From Microvirga lotononidis (lineage in GTDB: Bacteria; Pseudomonadota; Alphaproteobacteria; Rhizobiales; Beijerinckiaceae), in contig NZ_CP141048.1 in assembly GCF_034627025.1 (NCBI RefSeq), positions 1,190,001 through 1,254,000 on the forward strand: DNA of 64,000 nt, given 5' to 3'. Below the pieces are notes generated by a model that saw only the letters and a list, made by a program, of their open reading frames with translations, had not been told where the DNA came from and did not search any database. Both the position numbers and the translations under genes were made by a program. Shown here piece after piece: positions 38,396 to 47,005 of the stretch (position 1 is its first letter; every line of letters starts with the position of its first letter).

Positions 38396-39310
38396 TTAGA
38401 CGGTCGAATCCGGAACGTAGTCGCCGACGCTGAAGTCCGTCAGGATGTCGTGGACGTCGAGGGTGACGGTTGTCGGATGGGATACCGAGAACACGACAGG
38501 CCCGCCGTCGGCGTGATTGCCGCTGCCGCCGGCACCGCCGATTCCGGCAATCTGGCTGGCGCCTTGCTCGAAATGCACCGAGTTCATCTGGTTCGCCGTC
38601 GTCGGAGCCGTGAAGGTCGCGGTATTGCCTCCGGTATCGAGGTATTGGTCGCCACTGGAGTTAGCGGCTCCTCCGGTTCCCGTTCCCGTGCCGGTGCCGC
38701 CGGCGCCACCCGTTCCAGTCCCGCCGTCACCACCGTAACCGCCATAACCGCCGTAGCCACCGTCACCGCCGTAGCCGCCAGCGCCGCCGTAGCCGCCGGC
38801 TCCGCCAGCCGCGCCGGCGCCACCAGCACCACCGCTCCCGCCGGCACCGCCTGTGGCGCTCGTCGGATCTCCCGAAGTGCCGGGCCCGGAACTGGCGGCT
38901 GCACCACCATATCCGCCGTCGCCGCCATAGCCGCCAAAGCCACCGTCACCGCCGTAGCCTCCATGGCCGCCGTCGCCGCCATAGCCACCGGCACCGCCAA
39001 AGCCACCGGCACCGCCAAAGCCGCCGAAGCCGCCCGTTCCGGCCCCGCCGGCCCCGCCTGTGCCGGCGCCGCTGCCAGGTCCGCCTCCGCCGGCATCCCA
39101 GTCGGCAGAGGCCGTCACATGGTCCCCAACATTCGCGTCGATATGCGCCCCGGTGGCATAGTTGGATGGCTCGAACGTTGCAGTGTCATTGTCGTTCTGA
39201 TTGCCATTGTTGGTGCCGTTGCCGCCATTGCCGGCAGAGCCACCAGGTGTTTCGATATAATCGAACTTGATCGTGTCGGACGCGTCGAATCCCGGATACC
39301 ATGATGGCAT
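38396..39310 (-). CDS. Glycine-rich protein, probable type I secretion substrate
   Basis: The 304-residue protein has no signal peptide. Residues 29-54 (GGNGTNNGNQNDNDTATFEP and on) and 240-270 (NQMNSVHFEQGASQIAGIGG and on) match the two halves of a repeat in the protein at 39590-40702. Between them, residues 73-216 are almost only Gly with Tyr, Phe, Asp, Ala and Thr in GGYGGDGG-like units. The C-terminus (LDVHDILTDFSVGDYVPDSTV) is acidic and hydrophobic, ending Asp plus three residues with final Val, as in PrtD-class cargo. The start is backed by AAAGGAGG five bases upstream. Confidence 0.75.
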   Translation of the reverse strand: MPSWYPGFDASDTIKFDYIETPGGSAGNGGNGTNNGNQNDNDTATFEPSNYATGAHIDANVGDHVTASADWDAGGGGPGSGAGTGGAGGAGTGGFGGFGGAGGFGGAGGYGGDGGHGGYGGDGGFGGYGGDGGYGGAAASSGPGTSGDPTSATGGAGGSGGAGGAGAAGGAGGYGGAGGYGGDGGYGGYGGYGGDGGTGTGGAGGTGTGTGTGGAANSSGDQYLDTGGNTATFTAPTTANQMNSVHFEQGASQIAGIGGAGGSGNHADGGPVVFSVSHPTTVTLDVHDILTDFSVGDYVPDSTV

Positions 39311-39589
39311 GTCCGCCTCCTTTGATCCGTTTTCCCTGAAAGCGATAAGATCCTCTCGGGAGCCTCATCGGACGCGATTATGCTGGTTTTGACTGTCCGG
39401 CTATAGAGATCAGTTCGGGTGCCGGGATGCGGCCTGAAGGTGTGCTTCTCCTTCAAGGGGGTCTCATCCCAAGGGATGTCACTTCACCCGAATTGCGGGC
39501 TCGGGTTTGTGCTCGGTTTACGTCACACTCAAAGACATCGATCTTGCTGATCTGCAGATATTCCCTTCTGGTCTCGAGAGAGGCGCACG

Positions 39590-40702
39590 ATGTGGTTATG
39601 GCGGGAAAGGGGCGATGTGGGCCGCCTGCGCGGCTCTGACTATTCGCTGGGCAGCGCCAACGCCGCTCACGATCACGATGCCTCAGCGGGATATGGTTAT
39701 CTCGGCTCGAACCAGGCCGACAACGGTGCTGCCGATCGGGACAGCCCCTCGGACAGCCGCTCGTCCGAGACGCCGGATCATGCCGGCGGGGATCCGTTGC
39801 TCGTCAATCCCGTGCAGTCTGCCCTGAGCGGCAGAATGGGCAGCCTCGACTTTCTTGCCAGCGACGGTGGGGGAGCCGGGAACGGCGGCCATGGCACCTT
39901 TATCGGCGCGATGGTGGATAAGGATGTCGCCGTCTACACGCCGATCAACATCGCGATCGGCGCCTACGGGGGAGAAGCGACGGCGACTCAATCCAATTCC
40001 GTCGTCTTCCATCAGGGCGCATTTCAGACCGGCGGGCTGGGCGGCCACGGGGGCAGCGGCAATACGGCCGGCGGCGGAGGCGCTGCCGTCGTCGACGGTT
40101 CAGGCCACGGAAGCGTGACGGACCACAGCACCGCATCCAATCACGGCAGCGATGCCGCACCTTTGTCGCTCCTGCATCCGGAGCTCGCCTCTCTCACCCA
40201 GGTTGCCGGCCATGGCGGCAACGGCGGCGACGGCACGTTCCTCGGAGCGATGCTGGACATGGATGTTGCCATTTACGCCCCGATCAACATCGCGATCGGC
40301 TTCGGCAGCACCGTAACGGCGACCCAGTCCAACTCCGTCGTGTTCGATCAGGGCGCAACCCAGATTGCCGGGATCGGCGGCAAGGGCGGCTCGGGCAATG
40401 ACGCCGGAGGCGACTCGAGCATCTGGTCGCTCCTGCATATGGATACGGTCTCTATCGGCGGAACGGCAGGACACGGCGGCAATGGGACGTTCGCCGGCGT
40501 CATGAACGACAACGACGTCGCGGTCTACACCCCCATCAACATCGCCATCTCCGGCGGCGATCTTTCCCCCGACAAGGTTCTGGCGGACCTGCATCACTCG
40601 CACGAGCTACCCTTCCACCTGGCGGACGGGAGCGGCCACACCCCCCTGGATATCGGCCACGACCTGTCGCTCCTGCTCGCCGACCTTGTCCATCTCGCCT
40701 GA
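39590..40702 (+). CDS. Glycine-rich repeat protein related to the 38396-39310 product
   Basis: The 370-residue protein has a polar N-terminal region (about 1-90) and then a module of about 70 residues present twice in full (about 95-165, 206-276) and once in part (about 293-325). Each module reads GNGTFxGAMxDxDVAVYTPINIAI, then TATQSNSVVFxQGAxQIAGIGGxGGSGN. No signal peptide or membrane helix is seen. It may be exported by the same type I system, though its C-terminus (LLLADLVHLA) is less typical. The ATG follows GAGAGAGG by about 6 bases. It is divergent from the other glycine-rich gene. Confidence 0.72.
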   Translation: MWLWRERGDVGRLRGSDYSLGSANAAHDHDASAGYGYLGSNQADNGAADRDSPSDSRSSETPDHAGGDPLLVNPVQSALSGRMGSLDFLASDGGGAGNGGHGTFIGAMVDKDVAVYTPINIAIGAYGGEATATQSNSVVFHQGAFQTGGLGGHGGSGNTAGGGGAAVVDGSGHGSVTDHSTASNHGSDAAPLSLLHPELASLTQVAGHGGNGGDGTFLGAMLDMDVAIYAPINIAIGFGSTVTATQSNSVVFDQGATQIAGIGGKGGSGNDAGGDSSIWSLLHMDTVSIGGTAGHGGNGTFAGVMNDNDVAVYTPINIAISGGDLSPDKVLADLHHSHELPFHLADGSGHTPLDIGHDLSLLLADLVHLA

Positions 40703-41000
40703 GCGCACCCGACCTGCCGAGGTTGTCTGGTTGCTCCGCAAATCGCGCTTGGCGGCGACGAGACATGAGACCGGCGGAATTCATTCCACGCTGCTGCATG
40801 TCGATGAGGGTTGCGACATTATCCGGGTCTGGAGGCGCGCGATTGCCTCATTTCAACCGGGTGCCATCCCTGCATCACGTTCCAATAAATCGTTTCATGT
40901 GTTGTTCCACACACCACCTGACACGGCACACGCGGACAATCTTCTCATGCATCCGCGCGGCTGATAAATGAGTCCGATGGAGACAATTTCAGGCTGTATC

Positions 41001-41162
41001 ATGCCCCGCCACAACCCCAACTTGGATGAGCAAAGCAGCAGGGTTGAGGCGGCCCAAGCCCGATTGGCTCGTCACGAGAGGTTGAGCCGGATCGCCCTGC
41101 TCCTGACTCTGCTCTTGGCCATCGGTCTTCTTGCTTCGGTGGTCAGCCATCTCCAGTATTAA
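41001..41162 (+). CDS. Small single-pass membrane protein (putative)
   Basis: The 53-residue reading frame gives a polar helix (NPNLDEQSSRVEAAQARLARHERL) followed by one membrane helix (IALLLTLLLAIGLLASVV). The pattern is credible for a small inner-membrane protein with cytoplasmic N-terminus. No family is recognised; in-frame starts at 40968 and 40977 would add a few residues. A dispersed repeat begins right at its stop codon. Confidence 0.45.
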   Translation: MPRHNPNLDEQSSRVEAAQARLARHERLSRIALLLTLLLAIGLLASVVSHLQY

Positions 41163-41264
41163 AGCATCGGACGCGACATCGAACTCAGGTCCGGTGCTCT
41201 AAGATTTTGGTTTGACCTAACTTTCCACGCAGAACCGGTTCCCACTTTTGCGTTCGGTGCTTTA
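41163..41264 (+). repeat. Dispersed repeat of about 105 bp, copy 1
   Basis: From GCATCGGACGCGACATCGAA through TTGCGTTCGGTGCTTTAG, it matches 59281-59385 along its whole length, with shared blocks such as CTTTCCACGCA, AACCGG and CTTTTGCGTTCG. It directly abuts a copy of the 95-bp repeat. Confidence 0.8.
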
Positions 41265-41357
41265 GGGCATTTTTCGGTGAAGTGGGTCCGGTTCACCGTC
41301 AAAAAATGCGGCCAGCAAAGAAGAGAGATGTTTCCACATGAGTGGAAGCAGCTCTAG
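41263..41357 (+). repeat. 95-bp dispersed repeat, copy 2
   Basis: From TAGGGCATTTTTCGGTGAAG to GGAAGCAGCTCTAG, near-identical in reverse complement to 29392-29486. The shared core includes CGGCCAGCAAAGAAGAGAG. Confidence 0.8.
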
Positions 41358-41365
41358 ATGTCAGC

Positions 41366-41506
41366 TCAGGCGGCTTTCTGCAGTCGCGACTGAGGGCGCT
41401 TGTTCACCTGGAGCAACATCGAGCGGACATGCACCCTCACGCGGGCGGCCTGGGCCTCCTTGATCAGGGCGAGGGCGGTGCGGAGAGTGGCGGCGGCGTC
41501 GGACAT
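41366..41506 (-). CDS. Possible 46-residue small protein
   Basis: The frame reads MSDAAATLRTALALIKEAQA at the start and ends SRLQKAA, a plausible basic amphipathic helix. There is no strong ribosome site and no recognised family, and the frame lies next to repeat DNA. It could be real or a fragment of a decayed gene. Confidence 0.25.
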   Translation of the reverse strand: MSDAAATLRTALALIKEAQAARVRVHVRSMLLQVNKRPQSRLQKAA

Positions 41507-41596
41507 CAGCTCTAGAACCCAACGGCCAAGCTTCGGTTCCATCAGGGTTCGGCATCATTCAAGCATCCGCGTGTTGTGGTCTCATCCTGGGCTGGA

Positions 41597-41938
41597 TCAG
41601 ATGAGGGCCAAGGCACTCGGCCAGGAAAAACTGCACCCGAACGCGAGAAACATGCCATGTAACGTTGCTGCGCGATTGCGCACTGCAGGCCATAGTGTCT
41701 CTACGCCGCGCTCATCCCAGGTTCGATCAAGGGAGATCGTCAGCAGAACACGGTGAGAGGCATCGGCGATCTGCAACGTCCAGCCTTCCCAATCCTCGCC
41801 TGGGATCGCGCCTTCATCCCAAATCTCCTGAATGGCCTGGCGGGCGTCCGCCTCGGCCCGCTCCAAGCTGGCCGCTTCACGGCCCATATCGTCGAAGATC
41901 TCGCCGGACGGCCCCATCAGATGGAAATGATAACGCAT
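41597..41938 (-). CDS. DUF6894 family protein
   Basis: The 113-residue protein opens with MRYHFHLMGPSGEIFDDMG, then ASLERAEADARQAIQEIW and WTLQIADASHRVLLTISLD, the layout of the small DUF6894 proteins abundant in Rhizobiales. Usual members end around residue 80; here about 35 extra residues, less conserved in style, may be read-through after a lost stop. GAGG lies 5 bases before the ATG. The function of the family is not known. Confidence 0.8.
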   Translation of the reverse strand: MRYHFHLMGPSGEIFDDMGREAASLERAEADARQAIQEIWDEGAIPGEDWEGWTLQIADASHRVLLTISLDRTWDERGVETLWPAVRNRAATLHGMFLAFGCSFSWPSALALI

Positions 41939-42169
41939 GGTCGCCTCAGAAAGATGAGAGATGGAGCTGCCTGTTGCTCTGGGTGGAAACTAGGCAGCGA
42001 TCCTCGGGATTGAGCACTTCATTGTGGCATTTTATGCGACAGAGTCGCTGAGGCTTTGGTCTAGTTCGGATATGAACCTTGAGATATTACCCGACCAGGC
42101 GGGCTTGGCGCCGCCAGGGAGGGCGCAACAGGCTTAAGGCATTTTCTCCTCGAGCTTCGATCAAGCGAA

Positions 42170-42538
42170 TTACTCGGTTGGCGTATCAGCACGGCTGATC
42201 ATGTCGGGCGGCGACGCGCGTTGATAAGCCCTGGCGCGCGCCAGCTCGGCTTCCGGGTCGGTGGCCATCGGCGCGGCCCCGATGGTCTGGGCCAAGCGAG
42301 CCTGCTGCTGCGCCCGGTACGCCATTCCTCCGGCGACAGAACTGAGCCCCGTCGGATCAACGTTGCTGGCGATCCCGACCGCCAGCGCCGTGGCCTGCAT
42401 CGAGGCCCCGTAGGCTTCAGCACTGCCTGGTGCGGCACTGGAGGAGACACAGCCCGCCAGGGGCGCTGCAGCAAGTGCGACAAGGGACGCCCGCCAGAGC
42501 GCGGGCAACGCTGTGTCAGTCATGGCCGGCGTACTCAT
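42170..42538 (-). CDS. Putative lipoprotein coupled to the RTX-like stub
   Basis: The 122-residue protein has a hydrophobic N-terminal segment ending in the lipobox LAGC (residues 27-30), then a low-complexity Ala/Ser region and a charged helix (ARARAYQR). Its ATG overlaps the stop of the upstream gene (ATGA at 42535-42538), so it is translated with it. No domain is recognised. The pairing suggests a joint role in the secreted protein's handling, but this is inference. Confidence 0.6.
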   Translation of the reverse strand: MSTPAMTDTALPALWRASLVALAAAPLAGCVSSSAAPGSAEAYGASMQATALAVGIASNVDPTGLSSVAGGMAYRAQQQARLAQTIGAAPMATDPEAELARARAYQRASPPDMISRADTPTE

Positions 42539-43089
42539 ATGACGAAGACGTCCTTGGAGGTGAGCTTGAGGTTCTTGGGGAGGGTGGCGATCTGGACCAG
42601 CGCCTGCGAGCCCGAGCCCGAGCCGTCGGCGTCGTAGGACAGGGCTCCGCCGGCTCCAGGGATCAGAACGTTGCCAGCGTGATTGCCGATCAGACGATCG
42701 TTGCCGCTATAGCTGGTGACATTCTCAATGTTGCGGATCACATCGTTGTCGCAAACGGTTGAGTGCCTCCCAGAGACTGCCAGACCGAGGCTTCCACCCG
42801 ATATCTGCGCGTCGTTGATAACAGTATTGCCGTATGTATCGACGCCACCAACGAATGCCCCGATATGATCACTTGAAGTGCCCCCCGAGCTCCCGATCTT
42901 CAGCACGTTCAGGCTTCCGCTGAGATCAATCCCGTCAACCGGCGCAGAACCCGAGCCAAAGATGGAGACGACGATGCCCGTGCCTGAATCCGACCTCACA
43001 ATCTCGCTCCCGCCCACCCTTACCGGGTTGAGATGTGTCACCGTGACGGCGGGAGATCCGGTGGTTGTCTCGGTGATGATCTGCGGCAT
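42535..43089 (-). CDS. RTX-like calcium-binding domain protein, probable type I secretion substrate
   Basis: The 184-residue protein has no signal peptide. Its last third has RTX-type features: YSGNDRLIGNHAGNVLIPGAGG, then SYDADGSGSGSQALVQIATL, and it ends LKLTSKDVFVI. That Asp-hydrophobic end is the usual type I secretion signal. Only one worn nonapeptide-like turn is left, so calcium binding is doubtful, and it may be a shortened relative of a larger RTX protein. The N-terminal part (TETTTGSPAVTVTHLNP) resembles starts of rhizobial RTX proteins. Confidence 0.7.
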   Translation of the reverse strand: MPQIITETTTGSPAVTVTHLNPVRVGGSEIVRSDSGTGIVVSIFGSGSAPVDGIDLSGSLNVLKIGSSGGTSSDHIGAFVGGVDTYGNTVINDAQISGGSLGLAVSGRHSTVCDNDVIRNIENVTSYSGNDRLIGNHAGNVLIPGAGGALSYDADGSGSGSQALVQIATLPKNLKLTSKDVFVI

Positions 43090-43257
43090 GACATTTCTCT
43101 CGACAAGCTGTCCTCATGCCACGCCCTCCCCTGCGTCGTCTCCTATGTATATCACTAGGATCACGCCACAGAATCCGGCCGAATACTGGCGGTGCCTTAA
43201 GGGAACGGTACGTCGACGGCACATATCGCTCCATCCTCAGCGAAGAGAAATCTCGTA

Positions 43258-43500
43258 CTAGAAGCTGCTATGGAGAGTGATGCAGGTTGAGACCCGGCGC
43301 AGCAAAATACAGACCATGGCGATGGCACGTAGGTCGACAAGAGTTTGAGGAAGGCGCTCATAATCGCGCACGAGCCGGCGAAAGCGTTTAGCCCATCCGG
43401 CGGTTCGCTCGACCATTCATCGGCGCACGGCAACAGAACGCGGCACCGCCCGTTCAGCAGCCCGTGATTCATGAGGGAACAGCCCGCGATGAAATCTGCC
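43258..43500 (-). pseudogene. IS5-type transposase remnant
   Basis: The minus strand, read to the stop at 43258, gives RAVPRSVAVRR, an in-frame TGA where the family has Trp, then MVERTAGWAKRFRRLVRDYE and LPQTLVDLRAIAMVCILLRR. This is the C-terminal end of an IS5-family DDE transposase with the conserved ERT...RFRRL...DYE block. The N-terminal two thirds are missing and no terminal repeats are seen, so the element is dead. Confidence 0.75.
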
Positions 43501-44393
43501 GCGCTCACCCTTTTCGAGTTCGTTTGCCTGGATTGGGATTGGGGATCGCCCGATGAGGCGACGCCCCTGATGGACGGACCGTTGTGCGAATAAGCCGCAC
43601 CTTCAACGGCTGCCTTATCAGGCGTTACAATTGTGCCGGCTTTGGATCGGATCAAATGAATACGAGGCGAAGTATTACACTATAATCCATTGAATTATAA
43701 TGTCTTTTTTACGAACCCCAGCTCCATGCTTCGCGCTCGATGCTCCAACGGATTTCCTCATCCTTCGCACATTCCGGCACCTGCCGAATATGCTGCGCGA
43801 CCTCTCTCCTTTATGAGTACACCCGCCTCGAAAACACGCCCCAAAATTAACACAGATTAAAATTTTCATGACGGTCGTCCGCCCAAGCCTTGAGAGCTGC
43901 ATTCTCGAAGTAACCTTGGAGTGACGGAGATGGCATACCCTTTCGCCGACCTTTATGATGGCTCCATCAGAAGCCTCCGTCTCCACCCTCCCCCCTCCTG
44001 TATGCTTGAACCCGTTTGTTCGGCGAACGCGCAATAACAGCAGATGAACGGTGAGTGATCAGGGGTCGGCTCGGACGGTTCACCGGGGTTGACTGCACGA
44101 CAACTCCCATGCTCCGGATCGAGCTTGCCTTCTTATGACTCTTGAAGATTCCACTCTTGGAGAGCGCTCAAAGGGCGAGACTTCTGGAGCCGCACGGCAC
44201 CGATTTCAGAAGCGCAGAAGGCATCGTCAACTTGAACAGGTTGAACGATCTGGATGCCTCACGACCATCTTCAGGCTGTTGAAGTGCGAATTCCGCGTCG
44301 ACTGAAAACCAGCACGATGCACACAGAGCCGGATGAACTGACGAATGTTAGACGAGCGCTGCTCGCCGTTTCACTTTCACGAAAAGGCCTTCC
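43501..44393. other. AT-richer region before asnB with no supported gene
   Basis: About 890 bases between the transposase remnant and asnB. Composition falls below that of the flanks (A/T-rich near 43660-43870). Reading frames here lack ribosome sites and family-like sequence. It may hold the asnB promoter and insertion scars. No clear hexamer pair was found. Confidence 0.4.
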
Positions 44394-46358
44394 ATGTGCG
44401 GCATTGTCGGACTTCTCTTTTCAACGGGGGGCTCTTCAGAACGTCTGGAGAATCTCCTGCTCAAGATGACTGCGTCGATCGCCCATCGAGGACCGGACGA
44501 CCAGGGCACATGGACGGACTTCGATGCTGGCGTAGCGCTCGGCCACCGGCGTCTCAGCATCGTCGATCTCTCATCGGCCGGTCAGCAACCGATGAGATCG
44601 CCAAGCGGTCGATATGTGATCGTCTTCAATGGCGAGATCTATAATCACCTTGATCTACGGCGGGATCTCGAGAACACGAAGCACGCGTCGTATCAAGGCG
44701 GACTGGGCCCGGAGCAATCGACGGCTGCGGGATCCTACAGAGGAACGTCGGATACCGAGAGTCTCCTCAGTGCGATCGACGCGTGGGGATTGCACAGAGC
44801 ACTTGAACGATGTGTAGGCATGTTCGCCTTTGCTCTTTGGGATACTCATCTGCGAACATTGACCCTTGTTCGGGACCGCCTGGGCGAGAAGCCATTATAC
44901 TATGGCCATCACGACGGTATGTTCATCTTCTCCTCTGAGCTGAGGACATTTGAAGAGCTTTCCGGTTTTTCGGCGCAGATCAGCCAAGCGGCGCTCTGGC
45001 ATTACATGTGCCAGAAGGCGATCCCAGCTCCGCTGTCGATCTATGAGGGGATCCATAAGCTTGAGCCTGGTCAACTCCTTCAGATCGATACGAAGTACAA
45101 CAAGTCGTTCTGCAACATACGTCTTGAGCGATACTGGACGATCGAGAGTGCAGTCGCGAAGCCTGCATTCCAAGGGACCGCTCAAGACGCGGTGACTGAA
45201 CTGCGGCGATTGATGCTGGATGCGGTCAAGGGACAGATGGTTGCGGATGTTCCCGTCGGGGCGTTTCTGTCGGGCGGGATAGACTCGAGCACCGTCGTCG
45301 CCTTGATGCAGTCCGTTGCGCCGGGAAGTGTCCAGACATACGCGATTGGATTCAACGAGGTTGAATTCAACGAAGCGCCGCATGCACGATCCGTCGCCCA
45401 ATTCCTTGGGACCCATCATCACGAGAGGATCATTACCTCAGCGGAGGCTCTGGAGATCGTTCCCCAATTGGCCAGTGTTTGGGATGAACCCTTCGCAGAC
45501 AGCTCCCAAATCCCCACCGCGTTTTTGACCCGTACGGCTCGCAGCGACGTCACAGTGGCGCTCAGTGGCGACGGAGGGGACGAACTCTTCTGCGGTTACA
45601 AGCATCACCTGACGGCGGCCGCCATCGAAAGCCTCCCTCGGAAACTGTTCCTGAGCAAACTTCTGTTTGCGTTCCAGTCTCCTCGCGCTCAACTCCATAT
45701 TCGGTCGCTGCCATTGGGATCGAGGCCGAAACAGATCGCCAACAAGCTTCGGATTCTGTCCAGTGTCTTAGCCTGTGAGCATCCGGAGCGCCGCTATATG
45801 GCGCTGGCCCTGCAATCGGACTATTGGCTGCATCTGATGAGAGGGAAAGTCGCCGCATCGCTCGACATGCCAAACCTCAACTTCCCGGCCGCGGCCGATG
45901 CGCTGACGATTGCATCGGCAATCGATACCGTCACGTACTTACCGACGGATATTCTCGCCAAGGTTGACAGGGCTGCGATGTCGGTCGGTCTTGAAACGCG
46001 GATCCCGTTGCTCGATCACCGCATCGTCGAATTCGCAATGTCGCTTCCGTCAAGCTACAAGGTCAGGGATGGCAAGACGAAATGGCCGCTGCGACAAGTG
46101 CTCGAGTCCTATGTTCCATCGTCACTGATCGATAGGCCGAAGATGGGTTTTTCCGTCCCCCTTGAGAAGTGGCTGAGAGGTCCGCTTCGCAAATGGGCCG
46201 AGGCTCTCCTCTTCGAGAAGACACGGCAGGACAATCCCTTCGATCAGAACGTCATACAAGCTCTTTGGCGCGACCACCAATCGCATCGATGGAACTACGC
46301 GGATCATCTTTGGCGGCTTCTGATGTTCCGGGCCTGGCAGATGCGGGATGCTTCATAG
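44394..46358 (+). CDS. asnB: Asparagine synthase (glutamine-hydrolysing)
   Basis: The 654-residue two-domain enzyme has the class II glutaminase at the N-terminus (nucleophile Cys2 in MCGIVGLLFS; RRLSIVDLS; VFNGEIYNH; SDTESLL). The synthetase follows, with the PP-loop FLSGGIDSSTVVALM near residue 295 and ALSGDGGDELFCGY. It makes asparagine from aspartate and glutamine, or an amidated sugar or peptide in surface-polymer versions of the family. It stands alone beside the secretion block. Confidence 0.93.
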   Translation: MCGIVGLLFSTGGSSERLENLLLKMTASIAHRGPDDQGTWTDFDAGVALGHRRLSIVDLSSAGQQPMRSPSGRYVIVFNGEIYNHLDLRRDLENTKHASYQGGLGPEQSTAAGSYRGTSDTESLLSAIDAWGLHRALERCVGMFAFALWDTHLRTLTLVRDRLGEKPLYYGHHDGMFIFSSELRTFEELSGFSAQISQAALWHYMCQKAIPAPLSIYEGIHKLEPGQLLQIDTKYNKSFCNIRLERYWTIESAVAKPAFQGTAQDAVTELRRLMLDAVKGQMVADVPVGAFLSGGIDSSTVVALMQSVAPGSVQTYAIGFNEVEFNEAPHARSVAQFLGTHHHERIITSAEALEIVPQLASVWDEPFADSSQIPTAFLTRTARSDVTVALSGDGGDELFCGYKHHLTAAAIESLPRKLFLSKLLFAFQSPRAQLHIRSLPLGSRPKQIANKLRILSSVLACEHPERRYMALALQSDYWLHLMRGKVAASLDMPNLNFPAAADALTIASAIDTVTYLPTDILAKVDRAAMSVGLETRIPLLDHRIVEFAMSLPSSYKVRDGKTKWPLRQVLESYVPSSLIDRPKMGFSVPLEKWLRGPLRKWAEALLFEKTRQDNPFDQNVIQALWRDHQSHRWNYADHLWRLLMFRAWQMRDAS

Positions 46359-46653
46359 CAAAGCTGCCGCTGGCGTAATTGCGGGCGTTCAATGGCGACA
46401 AGGAGCATCCACCCCCTCCCTCGCATAGCCAGCCAAGTGATTTTCCCTGAGCGAGACAATGGCCCTGTGAATGCAAGGATACGGGCGAGCCGAGAGATCT
46501 ACTGAGGAAGGGAGCCTCTCACCGGACACGACCGCGCCATGATACTACAAAAGTATCACGAAAATTGTGTCGGGGGCAATATTGGTACCGACCTCAGCCT
46601 CGTGAGCACGCCAAAGACTGCAATCGCGGCAAAGCTATAAAGGCGGGAAAGAA
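46359..46653. other. Intergenic region between asnB and tRNA-Ser
   Basis: These 295 bases show no gene, terminator with T-run or repeat that can be supported. Confidence 0.4.
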
Positions 46654-46743
46654 TGGCGGAGAGGGGGAGATTCGAACTCCCGATACGGTTGCCCGTATGC
46701 CGCATTTCGAGTGCGGTGCATTCAACCACTCTGCCACCTCTCC
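46654..46743 (-). tRNA. tRNA-Ser (anticodon CGA)
   Basis: A 90-nt minus-strand tRNA with GGAGAGG acceptor pairing CCTCTCC, a long variable arm (CATACGGGCAACCGTAT), anticodon CGA in the loop CTCGAAA, T-arm GTTCGAATC and encoded CCA. The long variable arm marks a class II tRNA, serine. Confidence 0.96.
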
Positions 46744-46832
46744 GGGGTGCGAAGGCCTTGGGCCCGCTGGTTGAGGCCGGGTGGATATCATGGGCTTGGC
46801 GGGTCTTCAAGCACCAAAAGCAAGGTTTTTGA

Positions 46833-46861
46833 TTGACAAATGCAGGGACGGCCCGTAGTTA
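46833..46861 (+). promoter_or_regulatory. Promoter of the rplU-rpmA operon
   Basis: TTGACA at 46833-46838, a 17-nt spacer and TAGTTA at 46856-46861. The transcript would have a leader of about 140 bases before rplU. Confidence 0.7.
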
Positions 46862-47005
46862 GGCGTCCTCTATGAACGGGCACGAGTGCCTGCTCATATC
46901 CATGCGGCGGCTCAGGCCTGCCGTGAATCGAAGCCGGAAACTGCCAAAAAGCCAATCCGGTGGGGCTTTTCCCACCGAGACTTGGGTTTGAACACGAGGA
47001 TCAAG

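Noticed and set aside
36525..38399. A 624-codon plus-strand frame
   Set aside because: Opposite the PrtD gene, whose Walker motifs are clear; the plus frame has none.
38700..39110. Possible minisatellite or CRISPR-like array
   Set aside because: The repeats are short codon-level GGN units inside a reading frame, with no constant-length spacers.
38387..39304. A 305-codon plus-strand frame rich in Ala/Val/Thr
   Set aside because: It is the complement of the glycine-rich gene. The minus strand has a perfect ribosome site, a module shared with another protein and a secretion-type C-terminus.
43675..44034. 119-codon minus-strand frame
   Set aside because: No ribosome site, irregular composition, no family resemblance.
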